Of a stretch of DNA of 61,432 bases, positions 1-7,935 are shown piece by piece. Numbering within the stretch: position 1 is the first letter of the stretch; the number at the start of each line of letters is the position of its first letter. The position numbers and the translations under genes are program-made. The stretch is from Magnetococcales bacterium (GTDB lineage Bacteria > Pseudomonadota > Magnetococcia > Magnetococcales > Magnetaquicoccaceae), in NCBI GenBank assembly GCA_015231915.1, contig JADGAR010000020.1, positions 1-61,432 on the forward strand, given 5' to 3'. The notes under the pieces are model-generated. The model made no database searches. It was not told where the DNA came from and was given only the letters and a program-made list of their open reading frames with translations.

Positions 1-1
1 G

Positions 2-1447
2 CCACCGCCGCCGCCGCCCGCTGCGCCAGGTACCGTTCCTCCCCCAGGTGGCGGTGGAGAAAAATCCCTGAAACCGGAAAAAATCGCCGATGTGATGAAA
101 CCGGACAAGGAACTGGTAAAAGGAATCAAACTCGGCAACAAGCAACGCCGCTATCTGGCACAGTCCGTGGTCCTGGAGGAGTCGGGTCTCTCCAGCCTGA
201 TCCGCCTGACCCTGATCTCCATGGCCACGGTGGTGGTGGTGTTCGTGATCTGGGCCTCCTTTTCGGTCATGGAGGAGATGGCCTCGAGCGTGGGACAGGT
301 GATTCCCGCCGGCCCGGTGCAACTCATCCAGCACCTGGAGGGAGGCATCGTCAAGGAGATTCGGGTCAAGGAAGGGGATCTTGCGGAGGAGGGACAGCTC
401 TTGTTCCGGATGGCCCCGGAAAACGCCCTGGCGGAACTCAACCAGATGCGGGCGCGGGCCGCCGCCCTGGAGGCCCAGGTGGCCCGCAACCAGGCGTTCC
501 TGGAGGAGCGGGAGCCGGATTTCGCGAAGGTGCCTGTGGAGTTTTTCCATCTGACCCGTGACCAGACACTGTTGCTGGCCGCGCAACGTGCCTTCCGGGC
601 GAGTCGCCAGGAGGTGTTGAAAACCAAGATGGAGCAGCGTCGGACCCGGATTGCCGCCCTCACGTCGCAGAAGAGCGTGCTGGAACAACAGCTGGGTTAT
701 TTCGACGAAGAGGTCGCCATGCGCAAGGCAGGCGTGGCCAAGGGGGTGATGTCCCGGCTTTCCGCCCTTGCCAGTGTCCGGGATCGCAGCCGCGTGGAAG
801 GGGATTTGACCCGTACCCTCGGCGACCTGGATGGGGCCGGCAAGGATCTGGACGAGGCGCGCAAGCAACTGGTCTCCCTGGAAGACGAACTGCGCCAGGA
901 TGCCTTCAAGGAGCTTGGCGCCATTTCTGCCGAGCTGAATCAGGTAAAGGAGGGAATGCTGCGGCAGATCAACCGGGTAGAACGCCTGGAGGTGCGCGCC
1001 CCGGTGCGGGGGGTGGTCAAGAATCTCCAGATGGAGACCCTGCGGGGCGTGGTCCCTGCGGGCGGGCTGTTGACCGAGCTGGTCCCGGTGGAGGCCACGC
1101 GTCGCGTCGAGAACCGCATCTCCCCCAGGGACATCGGTCACGTCCGACCGGGCCAGCGGGTGACGGTCAAGGTGACCACTTACGACTTCGCCCGTTACGG
1201 CGGGATCGACGGGGTACTGGAATCGATTTCCGCCACCACGTTCAAGGATCAGGCCGATCCGAACAATCCCTATTACAAGGGCATCATCCGGCTGGAGCAC
1301 TCCTATGTGGGCAACGATCCCAAGTACAACGAGGTCTTGCCCGGCATGTCGGTGCAGGCCGACATCCACACCGGCTCCAAGACTCTCATGGAGTACATGC
1401 TGAAACCCATCTACTCGTCGGTGAACAAGGCCTTCCGGGAGCGGTGA
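2..1447 (+). CDS. HlyD-family type I secretion membrane fusion protein (5' truncated)
   Basis: Periplasmic adaptor that would link an inner-membrane ABC exporter to a TolC-type outer-membrane channel. The reading frame is open to the left window edge: the visible part starts with a Pro/Gly-rich stretch, so the true start probably lies outside the window, although a GTG at 92 and an ATG at 95 are possible internal starts. Counting from 92, a transmembrane segment lies near residues 36-57, followed by the lipoyl-like half-motif QLIQHLEGGIVKEIRVKEGD, a long coiled coil (about 110-300), the second lipoyl half (VRAPVRGVVKNL) and the C-terminal beta-barrel region with PGQRVTVKVTTYDF. This order is typical of type I secretion adaptors of about 440-480 residues. 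The ABC partner is presumably upstream, out of view. The cytoplasmic proline-rich N-terminal extension is unusual. Confidence 0.9.
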   Translation, partial: PPPPPPAAPGTVPPPGGGGEKSLKPEKIADVMKPDKELVKGIKLGNKQRRYLAQSVVLEESGLSSLIRLTLISMATVVVVFVIWASFSVMEEMASSVGQVIPAGPVQLIQHLEGGIVKEIRVKEGDLAEEGQLLFRMAPENALAELNQMRARAAALEAQVARNQAFLEEREPDFAKVPVEFFHLTRDQTLLLAAQRAFRASRQEVLKTKMEQRRTRIAALTSQKSVLEQQLGYFDEEVAMRKAGVAKGVMSRLSALASVRDRSRVEGDLTRTLGDLDGAGKDLDEARKQLVSLEDELRQDAFKELGAISAELNQVKEGMLRQINRVERLEVRAPVRGVVKNLQMETLRGVVPAGGLLTELVPVEATRRVENRISPRDIGHVRPGQRVTVKVTTYDFARYGGIDGVLESISATTFKDQADPNNPYYKGIIRLEHSYVGNDPKYNEVLPGMSVQADIHTGSKTLMEYMLKPIYSSVNKAFRER

Positions 1448-1472
1448 GCAAGGTTGCGGCAAAAAGGAGGCT

Positions 1473-1835
1473 TTACCGTTTTTCCTTGAGGAGATGCAGG
1501 TTGGTCAGGAGAGTTGGCAGATCGTCCTGAATGATGCTCTACAAGGTGTCGTTATCGATACCCAAATAACCGTGAATCAATCGATTGCGCGTGGCGATAA
1601 TCTGTCGCCACGGTATGGAGGGCACGGCATCACGCACTATGAGAGGAATATGGGTGGCGGCTTCCCCGATCCGTTCCAAATTGCGTACCGTGGCATCATA
1701 AGTCAGGCCATCCAGCTCAAACCCCTGGCGATCCATTCCTGCCGTGTAGGATAACACCTTCTCGGTAAACGCAATCATGTCGTCGAGAAAGAAGCTCCAG
1801 ATCCTGTTGGTGTCATTCGTTTCCGTTTCAGACAT
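1473..1835 (-). pseudogene. hepT: HepT-like HEPN toxin interrupted by an in-frame amber codon
   Basis: HepT (DUF86) toxins are HEPN ribonucleases that are AMPylated by a MntA partner. The catalytic signature RNRLIHGY (Rx4HxY; R83, H88, Y90) is intact. The frame then hits TAG at 1539-1541 after IDNDTL. Continuing in the same frame without any shift gives SIIQDDLPTLLTN and further residues to TAA at 1473-1475. As I recall the family, a Trp normally sits at this position (DNDTLW-I-DD-P-L), so a single TGG to TAG change explains the interruption. The truncated product is 98 aa; the read-through length of 120 would be normal. The start overlaps the 3' end of the mntA-like gene by 8 bp. Whether the 98-aa form is active, or the codon is suppressed, cannot be read from the sequence. 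Confidence 0.8.
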
Positions 1836-2118
1836 GAATGGCTTCTCGTTCGACGAATGGCCGCAACTCCGGCCTGAGTCCTTTTTCGGTCACCAGATCC
1901 ACCGGGCATCCCAGTAAATCTTCCAGATAGAACTGTACGCCGAAATAGCGAACCGACGTGGCTGGACCATCGAAGGTCACCAGCAGGTCCACGTCACTCT
2001 CTCCATTGGCGGTATCCCGGGCAGTGGAACCGAATAGCGCCAGGCTGGTCACGCCGAATTCCCGGCTCAGATGCTCCTTGTGTCGGGCCAGCAATCGCAT
2101 CACCTGGATATGGCGCAT
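1828..2118 (-). CDS. mntA: MntA-like minimal nucleotidyltransferase (antitoxin of the HepT pair)
   Basis: A 96-aa minimal nucleotidyltransferase with the full GSx10DxD signature: G30-S31 in LALFGSTARD and D42/D44 in SDVDLLVTF. In HepT/MntA systems this enzyme adds AMP to a tyrosine of HepT and silences it. It is the upstream gene of a two-gene unit and overlaps the interrupted hepT by 8 bp, the usual coupled arrangement. Because the antitoxin is intact while the toxin carries a stop codon, the pair may be decaying or may produce a shortened toxin. The role follows from family and neighbourhood; no direct evidence separates it from other MNT-HEPN antitoxins. Confidence 0.85.
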   Translation of the reverse strand: MRHIQVMRLLARHKEHLSREFGVTSLALFGSTARDTANGESDVDLLVTFDGPATSVRYFGVQFYLEDLLGCPVDLVTEKGLRPELRPFVEREAIHV

Positions 2119-2165
2119 GGTGTCAACCTTTTCGTAAGATCATCTCTCCGGCATGCATTGGCATT

Positions 2166-2585
2166 TCATGTCTGCTTCCACCAGTCCTTCGGAATCAGAT
2201 TGTGCTCGCTCAGCTTGACCAGGAGCTTGCCGCGGGTGATCGGCTTGTGGAGATAATCGCTGCAGCCCCCCTTTTCGAAGGCCTCGTTGACTTCGGACAG
2301 GGCATCCACCGCCGTGGCCATGATGATCACGGCCCGGTCCTCTTCCGGGACATTGTGCGTCTTTTCCAGTTCGCGGATTTTTTTCAGGGCCTCCTGGCCA
2401 TCCATGATCGGCATCATGATGTCCAGCAAGATCAGGTCGTAGGGGTTGCCGTCCAGGAGTTCCGCCTCGAAGATCTCCACAGCCTCCTGACCATTGGTCG
2501 CCACGTCGCAGTGGCCATAGGGTTGCAGGATGTTGGAGAGCAGAATGCGGTTCTCCTCGATGTCATCCACAAGCAAGGCGTTCAT
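2166..2585 (-). CDS. Stand-alone CheY-like response regulator
   Basis: A single-domain receiver protein of 139 residues. The acidic pocket (ALLVDDIEEN, D7/D8), the phospho-acceptor D55 in LILLDIMMP and the Lys of YLHKPIT are all present, and no output domain follows. I chose the ATG at 2585 because GGAG lies about 12 nt upstream; a GTG seven codons earlier is also open. It sits below the rnfE terminator and has no kinase beside it, so its partner is unknown. The sequence LLVDDIEENRILLSNIL resembles receivers that accept phosphate from hybrid kinases, and several such kinases lie elsewhere in the window. Confidence 0.85.
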   Translation of the reverse strand: MNALLVDDIEENRILLSNILQPYGHCDVATNGQEAVEIFEAELLDGNPYDLILLDIMMPIMDGQEALKKIRELEKTHNVPEEDRAVIIMATAVDALSEVNEAFEKGGCSDYLHKPITRGKLLVKLSEHNLIPKDWWKQT

Positions 2586-2664
2586 GATGTCGAAAGCTCC
2601 GGACACGGTGAGATGATTGGCAAAAACCTTTTATAGCATAGCCCGTTTTGTGCTGAATTGCAGC

Positions 2665-2703
2665 AAGAAAAAAACCGGGCAGGAAATGGTCCGTGCCCGG
2701 TTT
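2665..2703 (-). terminator. Intrinsic terminator closing the rnf operon
   Basis: A perfect 10-bp inverted repeat (AAACCGGGCA at 2672-2681 and TGCCCGGTTT at 2694-2703) with a 12-nt loop. Read on the minus strand, the GC-rich stem is followed directly by a run of seven T residues. It begins about 25 bp below the rnfE stop codon, exactly where an operon terminator is expected, and separates rnf from the response regulator. Confidence 0.9.
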
Positions 2704-2726
2704 CGTTTCCGTCGGTGTGCTCGTGG

Positions 2727-3341
2727 TTACGCCTTGGAGGATGCTCCCTTCTGGTCGAGCCATTTGTAGATCATCAGAATGAATCCCAGGGCAATGAAGG
2801 CGCCAGGGGGGAGAATGAACGCCAGTGCGGGGTGAAAATCGGCGCTGAAGAGTTCATGGCCCATCAGTTGACCGGCCCCCAGGATCTCCCGTGTTCCGCC
2901 CAGCACGACCAGGGCCAGGGTGAAGCCCAAACCGGTGAAGATGCCATCGATAATGGAATCCCATACCGAATTTTTGGATGCGAATGCCTCGGCCCGGCCC
3001 AGAATAACGCAGTTCACCACGATGAGCGGAATGAAGATGCCCAACACCTTGTGCAGGTCGTGCCAGAAGGCGTTCATGGAGAGGTCGATGATGGTCACGA
3101 AGGCGGCGATGACGATGATGAAGGCCGGGATGCGCACGTCATTGGGGATGAACTTGCGCAACATGGAGATCACGACGTTGGATCCCAGCAGCACCGCCGT
3201 GGTCGCCAGTCCCATGCCGATGCCGTTCTCAACCGAGGTGGAAACCCCCAGGGTGGGGCACATGCCCAATAACTGGACAAAGATATTGTTGTTCTTCCAC
3301 AGTCCGTTGACAATGATTTCTTTGGTGCTGGTCGCGCTCAT
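2727..3341 (-). CDS. rnfE: Rnf complex subunit E
   Basis: Integral inner-membrane subunit of the Rnf complex (ion-translocating ferredoxin:NAD oxidoreductase), 204 aa with about six membrane segments. The two conserved cysteine sites are seen as GMCPTLGVS near the N-terminus and VVNCVILGRAEAF in the middle; with the matching sites in RnfA they are known to hold a membrane-embedded [2Fe-2S] cluster. The start ATG at 3341 overlaps the rnfG stop in an ATGA arrangement, so I discard the longer upstream frame, whose extra residues are the antisense-like shadow of rnfG. It is the last gene of rnfABCDGE and is followed by an intrinsic terminator. Confidence 0.95.
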   Translation of the reverse strand: MSATSTKEIIVNGLWKNNNIFVQLLGMCPTLGVSTSVENGIGMGLATTAVLLGSNVVISMLRKFIPNDVRIPAFIIVIAAFVTIIDLSMNAFWHDLHKVLGIFIPLIVVNCVILGRAEAFASKNSVWDSIIDGIFTGLGFTLALVVLGGTREILGAGQLMGHELFSADFHPALAFILPPGAFIALGFILMIYKWLDQKGASSKA

Positions 3342-3949
3342 TTGGCACCCTCCGTTGCCGGGGTATTGAAGATCCGCTCCTGATTTTCCACGAAGAATTC
3401 CAGTCCCCGCTTGACCGCGCCCACCACGGCCCGCGGGGTGATGGTGGCGCCGGCGAACTGATCGAACTCGCCACCATCCTTCTTGACGCCCCACTTGGCG
3501 TTCTTCAGGGTTTTGCCGGCAAAGGCGTTGGGCCAGTCGGTCTTGACGATCTTGTCACCCAGACCTGGGGTCTCGGCGTGGTTGATCACCTTGATCCCGA
3601 TCACCGTGCCGTCGGTGGCGACCCCCATCAGAATTTCGATATTGCCGGAATAACCGTCCGGGGCGGTGACCACAAAGGCCGCTGCCAGCGGCGTGTTCCC
3701 CTTGCGGGCGCGGTAGAACGGTACCGGTTTGGCCGGACGGTTGATCCGTTTGTCCGCAATCTGGACGATGTCCGTTTCCGGGGAGTTGTCGAACCCCTTG
3801 GGCAGAACCTGTGCCAGCGAACTGAGCAGTTCCTGGCGTCTGGCGTCCGCGATGGGAGCGCGGGTGATATCCTCCACGCCGGCCAGGATGGCGGTGGCGA
3901 TCAGGCCGACTACCATCAGGACGACACCCATTTTTATGAAATGCGGCAT
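3338..3949 (-). CDS. rnfG: Rnf complex subunit G (covalent FMN subunit)
   Basis: Periplasm-facing flavoprotein of the Rnf complex, 203 aa. An N-terminal membrane anchor (residues about 7-25) is followed by an FMN-binding domain. The flavinylation site reads FAGATIT; the usual [S/T]GAT core carries Ala at its first position here, but the Thr that bonds FMN phosphate is kept. NHAETPGLGDKI, a typical RnfG/NqrC motif, is present. The AGGAGG ribosome site lies in the 10-bp gap after rnfD and the rnfD stop codon sits immediately next to it. The 3' end overlaps rnfE by 4 bp. Confidence 0.95.
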   Translation of the reverse strand: MPHFIKMGVVLMVVGLIATAILAGVEDITRAPIADARRQELLSSLAQVLPKGFDNSPETDIVQIADKRINRPAKPVPFYRARKGNTPLAAAFVVTAPDGYSGNIEILMGVATDGTVIGIKVINHAETPGLGDKIVKTDWPNAFAGKTLKNAKWGVKKDGGEFDQFAGATITPRAVVGAVKRGLEFFVENQERIFNTPATEGAK

Positions 3950-3959
3950 TGATGGCCTC

Positions 3960-5030
3960 CTATGCTTTCGATTTCTGCGCGCCGTAGACCACGGGACGCG
4001 AATATTGATCGATCAGCGGCACGGCCGCATTCATGATCACGATGGCGAACGACACCCCCTCCGGGTAGCCGCCCCATGTGCGGATGACATAAGTAAGCAA
4101 GCCACATCCCAGTCCGAACACGATCTGGCCGACGGGGGAAATCGGCGAGGTCACCATGTCGGTGGCCATGAAAAAGGCCCCCAGAATCAGGCCTCCGGTG
4201 ACCAGATGAAACAACGGATCCGGATATTTGGTCGGGTCCAGGTACCAGAAGATTGCGGCAGGCGCCAGGCAGCCCGCCAGCATGGCGCCGGGGATATGCC
4301 AGGTGATGATGCCCTTGCGCAACAGATAGAGACCTCCCAGGGTCAACAGAATCGCGGAGGTCTCGCCCAGCGAGCCTTTGAGCATGCCGGTGGCCGCCGA
4401 GAGGAGGTCGAAGGCGTAGGTCCCGCCCAGGGCCTCGGCGACCGTGTGGCCAAGGCCGAGTTCGGTGCGGTACTGCCCCAGGGGGGTGGCCGACGAGAGC
4501 GCATCCAGGAGTTCCGGTGCACCGGCGGGGCCGGACAGGATCAAGGCCAGCCCTTCGGCCAGGGAGTGGGCCTGGCCGCTCATCAGGGGAGAGGGGGAGG
4601 GCCAGGAGGTCAACTGCACCGGAAAGGAGATGAGCAGAAAGACGCGGGCGATCAGGGCCGGGTTGAACATGTTGTAGCCGAGTCCGCCATAAAGATGCTT
4701 GCCCAGCAGGATGGCGAAAAATCCTCCCGTGACACACACCCACCACGGGGAGTTGGGTGGCAGGCTCATGGCGAGCAGCAAACCGGTCAGGGCCGCAGAG
4801 TTGTCCGGCAGGGTGGATGGCCGGGAGCGTATGGCGTTGACCAGGCGTTCCGTGACCATGCAGGCCGCGACGGTGATCAGGATCACGAAGAGTGCCGACC
4901 AACCGAAAACCATGACCCCCATGGCCGCGCCCGGAAGCAATGCCCAGATCACGGCATTCATGATACCCGGTATTGAGTTCCCCCCGTGTACGTGCGGGGA
5001 GGAGGTGACCAGCAAAGGTAACTTACTCAT
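3960..5030 (-). CDS. rnfD: Rnf complex subunit D
   Basis: Polytopic inner-membrane subunit of the Rnf complex, 356 aa, which also carries a covalently bound FMN in characterised homologues. Visible family features are the N-terminal TSSPHVHGGNSI, the GLLLAMSLPPNSPWW loop and, in the C-terminal half, the probable flavinylation segment TDMVTSPISPVGQ. About nine to ten hydrophobic segments can be counted. The start ATG overlaps the rnfC stop by ATGA, giving translational coupling. The length is normal for the family and no key region is missing. Confidence 0.95.
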   Translation of the reverse strand: MSKLPLLVTSSPHVHGGNSIPGIMNAVIWALLPGAAMGVMVFGWSALFVILITVAACMVTERLVNAIRSRPSTLPDNSAALTGLLLAMSLPPNSPWWVCVTGGFFAILLGKHLYGGLGYNMFNPALIARVFLLISFPVQLTSWPSPSPLMSGQAHSLAEGLALILSGPAGAPELLDALSSATPLGQYRTELGLGHTVAEALGGTYAFDLLSAATGMLKGSLGETSAILLTLGGLYLLRKGIITWHIPGAMLAGCLAPAAIFWYLDPTKYPDPLFHLVTGGLILGAFFMATDMVTSPISPVGQIVFGLGCGLLTYVIRTWGGYPEGVSFAIVIMNAAVPLIDQYSRPVVYGAQKSKA

Positions 5031-6619
5031 GGCGTATTCTTCTCTCTGGCTACCCTGGGGGCGACGCTTCCGCCAGGTCTGGCGGCGGCGGGTGCGTGTT
5101 CCTCAGGGGGTGTGGTTGCCTGGTTTTCTCCCGCCGGGGCAGGGGCTGCTGCTGCGGCTTTCTTCTTGGCCTCCATGGCCAGACGCATCTCTTCTTTCTT
5201 GCGTTCCTTTTCCGCTTTTTCTGCGGCCACCCGCGCTTCTTTCGCCGCAGAGCGACTCTTGGTCAGGGCGGTCTTCTCCTTTTCCCGTTTCTGGGCTGCC
5301 AGGGCGAATTTGCCGTAACGGAAATAATGCACCAACGGAATATTGGAGGGACAAACATAGGCGCAGGTGCCGCACTCGCAGCAGTCCTGGAGATGGACAT
5401 CGCCCAACTGGTCGAGCAGGTCGTGCCTGGCGCGCCAGGCCATTTCGCACGGCGTGAGTTTCAGGGGGCAGACCCGCACGCAGTTGCCGCAGCGGATGCA
5501 AGGCCCTTCCGGTTTCTGGACGGTTTCGTTGGCCATCAGGGCCAGGATGCCGGAAGTCCCCTTGACCACCGGAACCTGCAGGTCATTGAGGGCCAGGCCC
5601 ATCATCGGTCCGCCCATGACCACCTTTTTGACCCCGGATTTGAGTCCTCCGCAACGGTCGATCAAGGTCTGGACCGGGGTGCCGATGGGGACCTCCAGGT
5701 TGGCGGGACGGGCGATGCCCTGGCCGGTGACCGTCACCACGCGATGGGTGAGAGGACGACCGAAACGGATCGCCTCGCGCACCGCCAGCGCGGTGCCCAC
5801 GTTGTGGACGATCACCCCGATGTCGCCCGGCAGTCCGCCGGAGGGGACCTGACGACCGGTGACCACCTCGATGAGCTGTTTTTCCGCGCCCTGGGGATAC
5901 ATCACCGGCAGGGCGAGCACCTGGATGTTGCGGGTCTCCTTGGCTGCCTTGGTCATCGCCTGGATCGCGCCCGGCTTGTTGTCCTCGATGCAGACCACGC
6001 ACTGGGTGGTTTGCAGGGCGTGGAGCATGTAGCGGATGCCGTCGGTGATCTCCGCGAAGCGTTCTTCCATGAGGCGGGCGTCGCAGGTGAGATAGGGTTC
6101 GCACTCCGCGCCGTTGATGAGCAACACCTCGACCGGCCTGGTCTTGGACGGGGTGAGCTTGACGTGGCTGGGAAAGGTGGCCCCGCCCAGGCCCACGATG
6201 CCGGCGTCCCGGATCTTGTCGCGGATCTCCTGGGGTTCGAGGTCCAGGGGATCCACCAGACCCTTGAGGTCGGGGTGCCACTGGTCGTTGCCGTCCGGGA
6301 CGAGCACGGCGCAGAGCATGGTCAAACCCGACGGATGGCCCGCCACATGTTCGACGATGGCCTCGATGGTGCCGGAGGTGGGGGCGTGGATCGGCGCAGA
6401 GACGTAGCCGCCTGCCCGTCCGATCATCTGCCCCTTGAGCACCTTCTCCCCCGGGGCGACGCAGGGATCGCACGGGGCGCCGATGTGCTGATGGAACGGG
6501 ACATACAGGCGCTCCGGGAGGGGAATCCCCTCGATGGCGCAATGGCGGGAGAGTTCCTTGTACTCCTTGGGATGGACCCCTCCGTGAAATCTTCTCAAAG
6601 CGGAAATCATGATACCCAT
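5027..6619 (-). CDS. rnfC: Rnf complex subunit C (NADH-side Fe-S/FMN subunit)
   Basis: Peripheral cytoplasmic subunit that exchanges electrons with NAD(H), 530 aa. From the N-terminus: an RnfC N-terminal domain (FHGGVHPKEYKELS), a flavin/NADH-binding core (GLGGATFPSHVKL and LLINGAECEPYLTCD), a SLBB-type region, then two 4Fe-4S sites, CIRCGNCVRVCPLKLTPC and CCECGTCAYVCPSNIPLVHY. The C-terminal ~80 residues are a charged Lys/Glu/Ala-rich tail as found in many proteobacterial RnfC proteins, here of moderate length. Start candidates are ATG 6619 (MGIM) and ATG 6610; both follow a GAGAGAAG stretch. Confidence 0.95.
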   Translation of the reverse strand: MGIMISALRRFHGGVHPKEYKELSRHCAIEGIPLPERLYVPFHQHIGAPCDPCVAPGEKVLKGQMIGRAGGYVSAPIHAPTSGTIEAIVEHVAGHPSGLTMLCAVLVPDGNDQWHPDLKGLVDPLDLEPQEIRDKIRDAGIVGLGGATFPSHVKLTPSKTRPVEVLLINGAECEPYLTCDARLMEERFAEITDGIRYMLHALQTTQCVVCIEDNKPGAIQAMTKAAKETRNIQVLALPVMYPQGAEKQLIEVVTGRQVPSGGLPGDIGVIVHNVGTALAVREAIRFGRPLTHRVVTVTGQGIARPANLEVPIGTPVQTLIDRCGGLKSGVKKVVMGGPMMGLALNDLQVPVVKGTSGILALMANETVQKPEGPCIRCGNCVRVCPLKLTPCEMAWRARHDLLDQLGDVHLQDCCECGTCAYVCPSNIPLVHYFRYGKFALAAQKREKEKTALTKSRSAAKEARVAAEKAEKERKKEEMRLAMEAKKKAAAAAPAPAGENQATTPPEEHAPAAARPGGSVAPRVAREKNTP

Positions 6620-6649
6620 GATGTTGTCTTCTCTCGTTGGGCGGAAGGG

Positions 6650-7186
6650 TTAATGGATCGTGCCGGATCCATCCGGCTTGTTCCATTGCCAGGTGTAGAT
6701 GCTCGTGGTCACCGGGACCATTTCGATGCAATCCACCGGGCAGGGTTCGACGCAGGCCGCGCAATCGGTGCACATCTCCGCGACCACGGTATGGGACTGC
6801 TTGTTGGCGCCGATGATGGCCTCCACCGGACATGCCTTGATGCAGGCCGTGCAGCCGATGCACTTCTCCTCGTGGATGAAGGCCACGCGTGGACCGTGGG
6901 CTTCCATGGCGACGGGTTCGACCCCCAGCAGGGAAGCGATCGACTCCATGGTCGGAACGCCACCGGGGGTGCACAGACCGATGGAGATTTTCTCCTCGCC
7001 GGCCAGGGCCTCGGCGTAAGCATGACAGCCGGGATAGCCGCAGTTGCCGCAGTTGGATGCCGGCAGTGCCGCCGTCAGGCTTTCGACCAGGGGGTTGCCC
7101 TCCACGTGAAATTTGATGGCGGCATAACCCAGTCCCAGTCCGGAAACCAGCGCCAAACCACCCATACTCAATATCGCTTCGATCAT
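6650..7186 (-). CDS. rnfB: Rnf complex subunit B (ferredoxin-side Fe-S subunit)
   Basis: Electron-entry subunit of the Rnf complex, 178 aa. An N-terminal membrane helix (about 5-23) is followed by the Fe-S domain CGNCGYPGCHAYAEAL and then two ferredoxin 4Fe-4S sites, CIGCTACIKACPVEAI and CTDCAACVEPCPVDCI. The AGGAA ribosome site sits in the 19-bp gap after rnfA. The protein ends soon after the second ferredoxin site, which is the shorter, proteobacterial form. Confidence 0.95.
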   Translation of the reverse strand: MIEAILSMGGLALVSGLGLGYAAIKFHVEGNPLVESLTAALPASNCGNCGYPGCHAYAEALAGEEKISIGLCTPGGVPTMESIASLLGVEPVAMEAHGPRVAFIHEEKCIGCTACIKACPVEAIIGANKQSHTVVAEMCTDCAACVEPCPVDCIEMVPVTTSIYTWQWNKPDGSGTIH

Positions 7187-7205
7187 GTCTGTTCCTCGAT
7201 ATCTT

Positions 7206-7784
7206 CTATTTGACCATGCTGGCGAAGCCCATGAAGGCCAGGGAGAGCAAGCCGGCGGTAATCAGCGAAATGGGCGCTCCCCGGAACAGGACCGGGACAT
7301 CGGAGAGGTCGATCCGCTCCCGCATGCCGGCGAACAGCACCAGAATCAGGCCAAAGCCGGCGGCAGCGCCGAAGCCGTTGACCGTGGCCTGCAGAAAGTT
7401 CATCTCTTTTTGGATATTGATGATCGTCACCCCGAGCACCACGCAGTTGGTGCTGATCAGCGGGAGAAAGATCCCCAGGGCGTCGTACAGGGATTGACTG
7501 GTCTTGTGGACGATCATCTCGGTCAACTGCACCAGCGCGGCGATGATGACGATGAAAGAGAGGGTTTGCAGGTATTCCACACCCAGCGGCGTGAGAATAT
7601 AGCGTTGTGTCAGCCAGGTGATGATCGACGACAGGGTGATGACGAAGACCACCGCGTAGGCCATGCCGATGGCGGTTTCCACCTTTTTGGAGACCCCCAG
7701 GAAGGGACAGATGCCCAGGAACTTCGACAGCACGTAATTGTTGACCAGAATGGTGCTGAGCAGAATCATGATATAATCCGTCAT
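7206..7784 (-). CDS. rnfA: Rnf complex subunit A
   Basis: Integral membrane subunit, 192 aa with about six membrane segments, and first gene of the rnf operon. The conserved cysteines are in [12 protein letters not shown] and [11 protein letters not shown]; RnfA and RnfE form a pseudo-symmetric pair around a [2Fe-2S] cluster. I start at ATG 7784 ([20 protein letters not shown]), preceded by AAGGA about 11 nt upstream; the frame is open for 25 more codons but those residues do not fit the family. The gene diverges from mrp, so the 150-bp space between them should hold both promoters. rnfH is absent. Confidence 0.95.
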   Translation of the reverse strand: MTDYIMILLSTILVNNYVLSKFLGICPFLGVSKKVETAIGMAYAVVFVITLSSIITWLTQRYILTPLGVEYLQTLSFIVIIAALVQLTEMIVHKTSQSLYDALGIFLPLISTNCVVLGVTIINIQKEMNFLQATVNGFGAAAGFGLILVLFAGMRERIDLSDVPVLFRGAPISLITAGLLSLAFMGFASMVK

Positions 7785-7935
7785 GGCGAACTCAATCCTT
7801 GCAAAGTGGAGGAAAGTCAAAGCGGCTGAATAATTACACCTTATGCAAAAGCGCCACAATGAAAAAAAAATGGCTTGATGCCGTTTTTATGTTACCATGG
7901 CCTTTTTCAAACCCAACCAGTCACGGAGGATCGGA

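Noticed and set aside
1494-1754. 86-codon plus-strand frame overlapping hepT
   Set aside because: It is antisense to hepT, whose family motif and partner gene are clear.
7785-7935. Specific promoter boxes between rnfA and apbC
   Set aside because: Several weak -35/-10 combinations exist on both strands, but none is convincing enough to list.
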